Below are positions 41,844 through 48,456 of a stretch of 48,456 nucleotides of DNA, piece after piece. The stretch covers positions 1 to 48,456 of the forward strand of contig NZ_LIQZ01000059.1 in the NCBI RefSeq assembly GCF_001418655.1, given 5' to 3'. How positions within the stretch are numbered: the first letter of the stretch is position 1; each line of letters opens with the position of its first letter. The position numbers and the translations under genes are program-made. The notes beneath the pieces were generated by a model that had not been told where the DNA came from, did not search any database, and was given only the letters and a program-made list of their open reading frames with translations. This DNA is from Streptomyces phaeochromogenes. Lineage in GTDB: Bacteria; Actinomycetota; Actinomycetes; Streptomycetales; Streptomycetaceae.

Positions 41844-43154
41844 TCAGTGCCCCAGCTCCTCCCGCAACTCCGGCTGGAGCAGCTCCCGATGAGCCCGTAC
41901 GAGGTCGTCGCACAGGTCCCAGATCCGCTCCACGGGAAGGGCCGCCGCCGTCGCGGGGTCGGCCATCGCGGCATGGCGGATGTGCCGCGGATCGCCGTCC
42001 GTGGCGGCGCGGACGACCAGGTCGGTGACCGAGACGTACGCGCTGTTGAGCGCCGCGCACTGTGGAGGCAGCGAGCCGACACGGGTCGGCTGGACGCCCA
42101 ACGCGTCGGCCAAGCAAGGCACTTCGACCACGGAGTCGGCGGGCAGGTTGTCGATGAGCCCGCGGTTGGGGACGTTCCCGTAGATCGTGCGCGGGGTCCC
42201 CGTCACGACACTGTGGATGACCTGGGGCGCGTACTCCATCGTGCCCTCGACGGGCAGCGGAGTCTCCGCGAGCAGGGCCCGGCGGGTGCGCTCGTACTCG
42301 GCGGTGTTCTCCTCGATGATCCCCAGGTACGCGCCCACCGGCAGCCGGAGACGTTCGATCTCGGTGTCGTGGTGCAGATACCAGGGGACGTACTCGGCGG
42401 AGTGCTCGCTCGTCTCGGTGGGGTAGCGGCCCAGCCTGCGGTACATGTCGACCCGTACGCGGCGCAGGAGACCCGGATCCTTGGCGATCGCGGCGTCGAG
42501 GAGCGGGTGGAGGTCGCGGCCGTCGCGCTCGAAACGCAGCACCCAGGCCTGGTGGTTCACGCCGGCGGCCAGATAGGAGACCTCCTCGAAGGGGACGCCC
42601 ACCAGCTGCGAGAGGTCGTGCATCGTCCAGTACACCGAGTGGCACAGGCCCGTCACGCGCAGGGCCGGTGCGATGCGGGACAGATACAGCACGTTCATCG
42701 CCATCGGGTTGGTGTAGTTCAACAGCAGGGCGTCCGGGCAGAGTTCGGCCATGTCCTCGGCGAGACCACGCAGCACCGGGAAGGTGCGCAGGGCGCGGAA
42801 GATGCCGCCGATACCGAGCGTGTCGCCGATGGTCTGGCGCACTCCGTAGCGGGCCGGGACGTCGAAGTCGGTGCGGGTGGCCTCGTTCATGCCGACCTGG
42901 ACGGTGTTGACGACGAAGTCGGCACCTTCGAGGGCGGCGCGCCGGTCGAGGTGGGCGGTGATCGTCGGTTTGGCGCCGCGCTCGTCCGCGATGTGGCGGG
43001 CGGCTCCCTCCGCCGTGGCCAGCCGTTCCTCGTCGATGTCGTGCAGGGCGATCCGGGCGTGCCCCAGCTCGGGGAAGGCGAACAGATCGGCCAGGAGCCC
43101 CTGCGTGAACACCACGCTGCCGGCTCCCACGAAGGCGATCTTTACCTCGGTCAT
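41844..43154 (-). CDS. GH4 family glycosidase
   Basis: The 436-residue protein is a glycoside hydrolase family 4 member: N-terminal NAD loop VKIAFVGAGSVVFTQGLLAD, LLNYTNPMAMN, GLCHSV with Cys and His for the metal, and AAGVNHQAWVL. GH4 enzymes use NAD+ and Mn2+ in an oxidation-elimination-addition-reduction cycle and split alpha or beta glycosides. The style is that of alpha-galactosidase or alpha-glucosidase/glucuronidase types, with substrate open. The ATG overlaps the kinase stop (ATGA). It is the last gene of the sugar operon. Confidence 0.88.
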   Translation of the reverse strand: MTEVKIAFVGAGSVVFTQGLLADLFAFPELGHARIALHDIDEERLATAEGAARHIADERGAKPTITAHLDRRAALEGADFVVNTVQVGMNEATRTDFDVPARYGVRQTIGDTLGIGGIFRALRTFPVLRGLAEDMAELCPDALLLNYTNPMAMNVLYLSRIAPALRVTGLCHSVYWTMHDLSQLVGVPFEEVSYLAAGVNHQAWVLRFERDGRDLHPLLDAAIAKDPGLLRRVRVDMYRRLGRYPTETSEHSAEYVPWYLHHDTEIERLRLPVGAYLGIIEENTAEYERTRRALLAETPLPVEGTMEYAPQVIHSVVTGTPRTIYGNVPNRGLIDNLPADSVVEVPCLADALGVQPTRVGSLPPQCAALNSAYVSVTDLVVRAATDGDPRHIRHAAMADPATAAALPVERIWDLCDDLVRAHRELLQPELREELGH

Positions 43155-44098
43155 GTGCGGTTCTCCAGGTCGGTGTGGGCGCAGGCCTCGTGCCACGTCG
43201 GCTGCGCAGCCGTACCGCCGTGGCCGCGGGTCGAGAGCGAACCGCAGACGGCGGCCAGCGCGAGAGACGAGCGCAGGTCCAGCCCGCGCAGGCTCGCCGC
43301 GACGAAACCGGCGTCGAAGCTGTCGCCTGCGCCCACGGTGTCGATCGGTTCAACCGGTACGGCCGGAACGCGCCGGACCCGTTCCCCGTCGTGGGCGAGC
43401 GCGCCCTCGGAGCCGTCCTTGACGACGACCAGCGGGACGATTTCCGCCAACGAGGCTGCTGCCACGTCGAGTTGGGACTCTCCGGTGAGCGCGCGGGCCT
43501 CGGCGGCGTTCGGCAGCAGGATGTCGGTGAACTCCAGTACGGGGTCGAGCAGTTCGCGGTCCCAGCTGCCGTCGGGGTCGTCGTTGGTGTCGAGCGAGGT
43601 GCTCGCCCCGTGGGACCTGGCCCGGGCGAACACGGCTGCCAGGGACCGGGCCAGACGGGGCATCAGGAAGTAGGACGCCGCGTGCACGTGCCGGGTGTCG
43701 GCCAGCAGTGCCTCGGGCACGTCCTGCGCACTCGTCGCCGTCAGACAGCCCGGCGAGGTGAGGATGGCCCGGTCACCGTCCTTGTCGTTGAGCACCACCG
43801 TCAGGGGCGTGGGCAGGTGGGGGTCGACGGTGAGATGAGTGGTGTCCACGCCGTGGTCGGTGAGCTCTCCTCGGACGAACGCACCCGCGGGGTCGTCCCC
43901 CACGCGCCCGGCGAAGGCCACCCGCAGTCCCAGCCGGGCCGCCCCGCACGCCATGATCGCCGCCGACCCGCCGAGGACCAACGCGCCCCGCTCGACGAGC
44001 TGTTCACGCTGGCCGAAGGCGATCGCGGTGGGCACCGGACCCACCACGACATCAGGATTGACGTCACCGATCACCAGGAGGTCGAAGGTTCGGGACAA
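43151..44098 (-). CDS. PfkB family carbohydrate kinase
   Basis: The 315-residue protein has the PfkB signatures: N-terminal VLGGSAAIMACGAARLG and the C-terminal ATP segment DTVGAGDSFDAGF with the catalytic Asp. It phosphorylates a sugar; the acceptor is not predictable. The best start is TTG at 44098 with AAGGGG upstream, directly before LSRTFDLLVIGDVNPD; no ATG or GTG fits earlier. It lies 5 bases after the permease stop and overlaps the GH4 start. Confidence 0.85.
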   Translation of the reverse strand: MSRTFDLLVIGDVNPDVVVGPVPTAIAFGQREQLVERGALVLGGSAAIMACGAARLGLRVAFAGRVGDDPAGAFVRGELTDHGVDTTHLTVDPHLPTPLTVVLNDKDGDRAILTSPGCLTATSAQDVPEALLADTRHVHAASYFLMPRLARSLAAVFARARSHGASTSLDTNDDPDGSWDRELLDPVLEFTDILLPNAAEARALTGESQLDVAAASLAEIVPLVVVKDGSEGALAHDGERVRRVPAVPVEPIDTVGAGDSFDAGFVAASLRGLDLRSSLALAAVCGSLSTRGHGGTAAQPTWHEACAHTDLENRT

Positions 44099-44103
44099 GG
44101 CGG

Positions 44104-44982
44104 TTACCCCTTCAGTCCGCTGGAGGTGAGCGACTGGACGAACGTCTTCTGCGCCAGCAGGAACGCCACCAGTACCGGCAGCACCGTGATGACGTTGCCC
44201 GCCATCACCGCGGACCACCGTGCGTGGTGCTGCCCCTGGAAGGTGGTCAGACCCAACTGGAGCGTGTACTGCGTGTCGTGGTTGATCGCGATGAGCGGCC
44301 AGGACAGGTCGTTCCACGTCGTGAGGAACGTCAGCACCGCGACGGTCGCGAGGGCGGGCCGGGCCAGCGGCATGACGATCGAGAAGAGCACGCGCAGCCG
44401 CGAACACCCGTCGATCCAGGCGGCCTCCTCGATCTCCCTCGGCAGCGTCAGGAAGAACTGCCGGAACAGGAACACGGCGAAGGGCGTCACCAGCGACGGC
44501 ACGATCAGCGCACCCAGCGTGTCGATCAGACCGAGCCACTTCATCACCAGGAAGGTCGGGATCATCGTCAGCTGGAACGGGATGACCATGGTCGCCAGCA
44601 TCAGCCCGAGCAGCACGCGCGACCCCGCGAACCGCATCCGCGCGAACGCGTAGCCGCCGAGCGACCCGAGCAGCAGATTCGACACCACGGCGACCGACGC
44701 GACGATCAGCGAGTTCGCGAACCAGCGCGGGAACATCGCGTTGCCCAGTACGTACCGGTAGCCGCCCAGATCGATGCCGTCGGGCCACAGCGCCGGCGGA
44801 AACCGGTTGATCTCCGCGTTCGTCATCACCGAGCTCAGCAGCAGCCACACCAGCGGCAGCGCGAACGCCAGCGCCAGGGGAGCGAGCAGCAGATGCCAAG
44901 GGCTCACCCTGCGCCAACTCGCCCCGCGCGCGCTCACCTTGAGCGCACCCATCGTCCGATTGCTCATCGTCCGCGTGCTCAT
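44104..44982 (-). CDS. sugar ABC transporter permease, MalG type
   Basis: The 292-residue protein has about six hydrophobic helices and the EAA loop EEAAWIDGCSRLRVLFSIVM that contacts the ATPase. It is the second membrane part of a binding-protein-dependent sugar importer. The ATG overlaps the upstream permease stop (ATGA). No ATPase gene is present; Streptomyces sugar importers often share MsiK. Confidence 0.9.
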   Translation of the reverse strand: MSTRTMSNRTMGALKVSARGASWRRVSPWHLLLAPLALAFALPLVWLLLSSVMTNAEINRFPPALWPDGIDLGGYRYVLGNAMFPRWFANSLIVASVAVVSNLLLGSLGGYAFARMRFAGSRVLLGLMLATMVIPFQLTMIPTFLVMKWLGLIDTLGALIVPSLVTPFAVFLFRQFFLTLPREIEEAAWIDGCSRLRVLFSIVMPLARPALATVAVLTFLTTWNDLSWPLIAINHDTQYTLQLGLTTFQGQHHARWSAVMAGNVITVLPVLVAFLLAQKTFVQSLTSSGLKG

Positions 44983-45947
44983 CGGAGGGCTCCTTCCACG
45001 ACGCGCCCCTGCCGGCGCCGGACGACACGCAGGGCCACCCCCGCGACCAGCAGGGCCAGCGCGAGGACGTACGCGGCGGCGGCCCCGTATCCGGCCGTGA
45101 ACATCTGGAACGCCTGCTGCCAGACGAAGTACACGATCACGGTCGTCGAGCCGAGCGGGCCGCCCTTGGTGGTCACGTACACGAGGTCGAAGACCTGGAG
45201 CGCGGTGATCAGCTGCCACAGCAGCAGGAAGACCGTCACGGGGGTGAGGGCCGGGAGGGTGATGTGCCGCAGTACGCGCCACCGGCCGGCCCCGTCGATG
45301 CGGGCGGCCTCGACGAGTTCGCGCGGTACGTCCTGCAGCGCGGCGAGATAGACGACCACGCAGAAGCCGACACCGCTCCACAGCGAGATCAGGACCAGCA
45401 GGTACATGGCCTGGTCGGGGTCGGTCAGGAAGCCCTGCGGCGAGATGCCGAACTTGTGCAGCAGCGAGTTGGCCGCGCCGAACTCCGGGTCGAGGATGAA
45501 CGAGAACAGCACGCCCTGCGCGGCAGCGGACACCACGAACGGGATGAAGAGGAGGGTCCGATAGAGGCCGATGAAACGGATGCGCCGGTTCAGGGCGAGC
45601 GCGAGCGCCAGACCGCCGAGCAGGCTCAGCGGCACGAACAGCGCCGAGTACAGCAGCGTATTGCCCACCGCAGTATGGAAGTTGGGGTCCTGGGCCAGCG
45701 CCCGGTAGTTGTCGAGGCCCACCCAGCGGCCCGGCGTGACCAGGTCGTCGGCGCGGAACGACAGCAGCAGCGACCAGACGACCGGGACGATGCCCAGGCC
45801 CAGGATGACGAGAACCGACGGGGCGATGAACGCCCAGGCGGTGGCCTTCTCCCGCCGGGCGCGCCGCCGCGCGCCGCGCCGTGAGACGGCCGGTGCCCGT
45901 GGCTGGGACTGCGGCGCGAGGGTGATGGCGCGGGGCAGTGATGTCAT
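44979..45947 (-). CDS. sugar ABC transporter permease, MalF type
   Basis: The 322-residue protein has about six hydrophobic helices and the EAA loop VEAARIDGAGRWRVLRHITL. It is preceded by an Arg-rich N-terminal tail. It is partner of the next permease and of the lipoprotein binding protein upstream. The start at 45947 (MTSLPRAI) is the only reasonable ATG. Confidence 0.9.
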   Translation of the reverse strand: MTSLPRAITLAPQSQPRAPAVSRRGARRRARREKATAWAFIAPSVLVILGLGIVPVVWSLLLSFRADDLVTPGRWVGLDNYRALAQDPNFHTAVGNTLLYSALFVPLSLLGGLALALALNRRIRFIGLYRTLLFIPFVVSAAAQGVLFSFILDPEFGAANSLLHKFGISPQGFLTDPDQAMYLLVLISLWSGVGFCVVVYLAALQDVPRELVEAARIDGAGRWRVLRHITLPALTPVTVFLLLWQLITALQVFDLVYVTTKGGPLGSTTVIVYFVWQQAFQMFTAGYGAAAAYVLALALLVAGVALRVVRRRQGRVVEGALR

Positions 45948-45968
45948 TGCGGCCTTCCTCCCTTGGTA

Positions 45969-46039
45969 CAGCGCGGGATCAGCACAGGTTGAGCGGGGGA
46001 TCCGTGAAGGGCCGGATCCGTGAGTGGTCAGCGCGGGAT
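45969..46039. repeat. partial duplication of the binding-protein gene's 3' end
   Basis: CAGCGCGGGATSAGCA occurs at 45969-45984 and 46029-46044, the second in the final codons of the binding-protein gene. GGATCCGTGA also occurs twice between them. This looks like a small local duplication in the gap before the permease gene. Confidence 0.6.
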
Positions 46040-47350
46040 GAGCAGTGCCGCGTCGGCCTTGTCGGCGCACCGGCGCAGCGCCTTGGCGGGGGAGTCCCGG
46101 CCGAGCAGCACGGAGACGATCGCCTCGCCGAGGGCCTGGGAGATCTGGGGGTACGCGGCATGGACGGGCCGGACCCGGGCGGAGTCCAGCGCGTCGGTGA
46201 ACACCGCGAGTCCCGTGGTCTCCCGGGAGTGCTTCCGCCACTGCGGGCGCCGCTCCGTCGCGGAACCGAGAGGCAGGCTCCCGGCCCGGATGTCCCAACG
46301 GGCGTCCTGCTCCGGCCGCATCATCCACTGGACGAACTCCACGGCCGCCCGCGAGCGTGCGGAGCCGTTGTCGAAGACGGTCCAGGTGTCCGGGCCCGAG
46401 ATGGTCACCGGCCGCCCGCTGTAGGACGGCAGCGGTACGACGTCGTAGTCCACCTCGGCGTCCAGGATGTCCGGCAGCTGCCAGGGCCCGGTCGCGACCA
46501 TCGCCATCCGGCCGCCCAGGAACACCTGGTACATCTGCTCCCCGCCGGGCTTCGGGTCGACGTACACGCTCTTGTCCCGGACGAGTTGCCGCAGAGTGTC
46601 GAGCGCCCGGACACCCTGGCGGGCGAAGCCGATGCTCTTGCCGTCGGCGGCGACCACGTCACCGCCCAGGTCCCAGATCATCGGCCACAGCCGCCAGACC
46701 GTGTCCTCGTCACCGGTGCCGGGCCAGCCGGTACCGAAGACGCCCCGTTCGGAGTCGGTCAACTTCCGTGCCGTGTCGGTGAATTCGTCCCAGGTCCAGC
46801 CCGCTTCAGGGAAGGGGACACCGGCCTGCTGGAACAGCTTCTTGTTGTAGACGACGGCCAGCGAGTCGAGCAGCGCGGGAGCGGCCCGCACCTTGCCGTT
46901 CACGCTGACTGCTTCACGCACCGGCGCCCAGAAGCTGTTCCAGGGCGTGGGGCCGCCGCGCATCGCGTCCGTCAGGTCGACGACCCGGGGGCTGCGGGCG
47001 ATGCTGGCGAGGTCGGAGCCGAAGACGTACGCGATGTCCGGATACGAACCGGCGGCCAGCGCGGCCGTCACCTTCTGGAGCATCGCGTCGGAGATGACCC
47101 CGCCGCCACCGGCGTCCACCCGGATTCTCGGATGCGTCCGGTTGAACTCCGTGACCAGCGCCTGTATCGCGTCCTTGGCGATGTCGACCTGGCCGTGCCA
47201 CAGCTCCACGGTCACTCTCCCGTCGGCATCCACGCCGTCGGACGCGCCCTGCGAACATGCGCCCAGCAGCGGCGCGGCGGCGATCGCGGCAGCCCCTTTG
47301 ATCAGGCCACGGCGCTCAACTGGGCACAACAGACCTCGGGTTCGAGCCAT
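46028..47350 (-). CDS. sugar-binding lipoprotein of an ABC importer
   Basis: The 440-residue protein has a signal sequence with a twin-Arg-like ERRGLIKG and a lipobox LLGAC (Cys32), so it is probably a Tat-exported lipoprotein. The body is of the family 1 sugar-binding type: VTVELWHGQVDIAKDAIQAL, then AGSYPDIAYVFGSDL and TGWPGTGDEDTVW. It captures an oligosaccharide outside the membrane. It lies 12 bases after the GH114 stop, in one operon. Confidence 0.9.
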   Translation of the reverse strand: MARTRGLLCPVERRGLIKGAAAIAAAPLLGACSQGASDGVDADGRVTVELWHGQVDIAKDAIQALVTEFNRTHPRIRVDAGGGGVISDAMLQKVTAALAAGSYPDIAYVFGSDLASIARSPRVVDLTDAMRGGPTPWNSFWAPVREAVSVNGKVRAAPALLDSLAVVYNKKLFQQAGVPFPEAGWTWDEFTDTARKLTDSERGVFGTGWPGTGDEDTVWRLWPMIWDLGGDVVAADGKSIGFARQGVRALDTLRQLVRDKSVYVDPKPGGEQMYQVFLGGRMAMVATGPWQLPDILDAEVDYDVVPLPSYSGRPVTISGPDTWTVFDNGSARSRAAVEFVQWMMRPEQDARWDIRAGSLPLGSATERRPQWRKHSRETTGLAVFTDALDSARVRPVHAAYPQISQALGEAIVSVLLGRDSPAKALRRCADKADAALLIPR

Positions 47351-47362
47351 CTGGAGCCTCCG

Positions 47363-48208
47363 TCAGCGGGTCTTGCGGACGTAGTCGGCGCTGTCGGGCG
47401 TCGACACCAGCACATCCCGGCGCACGATGCTCAGCCGGTCGCCGAAGCCCGAACGGGCCTTCCTGAAACCGTTGTCGGTGTACTCGATCACGACGACCCG
47501 GTCGTCGAACGCCTCGGCGTACTCACCGCACTCGTCGTACTCGCCGCACTCCTCCGCCACCGCGAAGTCGAGCCCCGTACGACCTCGTTGACCGGCCAGC
47601 TCCACCGTGTTCTTCTGCCCGATGGCCAGGCCCCGGGCGTGTGCGTGGTCCGAGAGCAGCTTGATGAAGGCGGTGGCGTCGGCCGCGCTCAGCAGCCCGC
47701 GGGAGCGGGTGAAGCTGTCGAAGTTGTCGGGCTCGACGGCGTCGTAGCCCTTCTCCGCGCAGCCGTCGATCCACTCGTCGATCCGGGCCGCGACGCGCTC
47801 GCGCTTGGCGGGTGTGCCGATGTCGAGCAGGGCCTCGTCCCAGTCGCCGTCGACGACTACCTTGCCCTTCTTGTCGCGCAGCAGCAGATCGGCGGGCCAG
47901 TCGTCCCGTTCGTCCGGCTGGGCCTGGAAGGCGTTGACGTAACAGATGTTGTAGAGGCCGCGGGCGGGTTCGGCCTTGCGGTCGCGGGCGACGATACGGA
48001 CGCCGGCGGGCGGGGGATAGGCGCCGCCGATCTGGTAGTCGAAACCCGCGTGCACGGGGGGCAGCCGAACGGCCTTCGGGCTCGGCTTCGTGGATTCGTC
48101 CGGGCCCTTGCCGTCCGGATCCGACGAACACGAAGCCAGTGCGGCGAGGACGAACAGGGCAGCGGCCACCCTGAACACTCCTACGCGGGCGTCACGCTTG
48201 ACGGGCAT
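47363..48208 (-). CDS. GH114 endo-alpha-1,4-polygalactosaminidase-like lipoprotein
   Basis: The 281-residue protein has a lipobox LASC (Cys27) after a hydrophobic segment, so it is probably a lipoprotein at the outer face. The mature part fits glycoside hydrolase family 114: VHAGFDYQIGGAYPPPAG, LYNICYVNAFQAQ, and the AVEPDNFDSF segment (Glu159, Asp161) where this family has its acidic residues. Family members split alpha-1,4-polygalactosamine or galactosaminogalactan. ATG at 48208 with TGGAG upstream. It is the first gene of the operon with the importer, kinase and GH4 enzyme. Confidence 0.83.
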   Translation of the reverse strand: MPVKRDARVGVFRVAAALFVLAALASCSSDPDGKGPDESTKPSPKAVRLPPVHAGFDYQIGGAYPPPAGVRIVARDRKAEPARGLYNICYVNAFQAQPDERDDWPADLLLRDKKGKVVVDGDWDEALLDIGTPAKRERVAARIDEWIDGCAEKGYDAVEPDNFDSFTRSRGLLSAADATAFIKLLSDHAHARGLAIGQKNTVELAGQRGRTGLDFAVAEECGEYDECGEYAEAFDDRVVVIEYTDNGFRKARSGFGDRLSIVRRDVLVSTPDSADYVRKTR

Positions 48209-48347
48209 GTCCGCTCCATCAATCGCGAGTACGTCCCCGCCTCGGACCCCGTGACGGTCCTGGCGACTTGGGCCGGACTGAGAACCTTGTCCGATACCGG
48301 CTGGGCGTACCTCTGCGTGCCGGGCCGGGGGCCTGGGCACGCCCTGG

Positions 48348-48376
48348 ATCAAACCGTGCGAATTCCTGTGCGTCAA
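48348..48376 (-). promoter_or_regulatory. promoter of the polysaccharide-use operon
   Basis: On the minus strand TTGACG (48371-48376) and TTTGAT (48348-48353) are separated by 17 bases, a very good sigma-70-type promoter. Transcription would start near 48341, leaving a leader of about 130 bases. No operator or regulator gene is visible in the window. Confidence 0.75.
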
Positions 48377-48456
48377 GTCTGCCGCCGGGTGCGGGTGGCT
48401 CCGCCGGGTGGGGGGTGTCTTGTTGGGCGCGGGTGGGTCGGGGTTGCTCGCGCAGT
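48377..48456. repeat. start of a third interspersed repeat copy, cut by the window end
   Basis: The Gly-rich-looking stretch GGGTGCGGGTGG and the last bases CTCGCGCAGT match the usual outer part of the repeat whose hairpin is seen at 32038-32064. The hairpin itself would follow outside the window. Identified from memory of the repeat, not by search. Confidence 0.45.

Noticed and set aside
1..48456. tRNA, rRNA, integrase, transposase or attachment sites
   Set aside because: None was seen on either strand by eye; small RNAs cannot be excluded.

Overview
This window reads as Streptomyces or a very close relative. Evidence: high G+C throughout, codon third positions almost always G or C, GTG starts and one probable TTG start, AGGAG-type ribosome binding sites, MsiK-style sugar ABC operons without an ATPase gene, a conservon (kinase / roadblock / DUF742 / GTPase / P450), and two interspersed repeat families that I recall as widespread in Streptomyces intergenic DNA. 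I see 48 protein genes. I see no rRNA, tRNA, CRISPR array, transposase or integrase. All functions are inferred from the sequence alone.

Layout. 1-6.4 kb: mixed genes: VanZ-like and DUF4230 membrane proteins, two unknown proteins, an aminoglycoside-adenylyltransferase-like protein, a MerR regulator divergent from an SDR protein, and a STAS anti-sigma antagonist. 6.5-17.3 kb: regulator/enzyme pairs: MarR with aldehyde and alcohol dehydrogenases, a GlxA-type AraC regulator divergent from an MDR reductase, DUF1304-TetR, GNAT, PucR-type regulator and MFS exporter. Several pairs have clear palindromic operators between them.

17.5-25.8 kb is the most interesting part. A four-gene, same-strand set encodes a fatty acyl-AMP ligase, an ACP-KS-AT-ACP-TE polyketide synthase, a secreted antigen-85-like esterase/acyltransferase, and a crotonyl-CoA carboxylase/reductase. 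The first three match the logic of the mycobacterial mycolic-acid condensation locus (FadD32, Pks13, antigen 85). The CCR takes the position of the AccD4 carboxylase that makes the alkylmalonyl extender in mycobacteria. I propose that the set makes an alpha-alkyl beta-keto (mycolate-like) lipid and may transfer it outside the membrane. Streptomyces is not known to make mycolic acids.

25.8-33.1 kb: a cytochrome P450, then a conservon whose kinase appears to lack the usual phospho-accepting His and whose P450 lacks the ExxR Arg (a CYP157 trait), then a convergent sesquiterpene-type synthase. 33.4-41.8 kb: stress and housekeeping accessory genes: VOC protein, peroxiredoxin, DUF4235, glutathionyl-hydroquinone-reductase-like protein, cation efflux, F420-type nitroreductase, LysE exporter, aldehyde dehydrogenase, TetR with twin operators, NTF2-like protein and a flavoprotein. 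41.8-48.2 kb: one minus-strand operon of GH114 lipoprotein, sugar-binding lipoprotein, two permeases, PfkB kinase and GH4 glycosidase, with a well-formed promoter. It looks like a system for a galactosamine-type polysaccharide.
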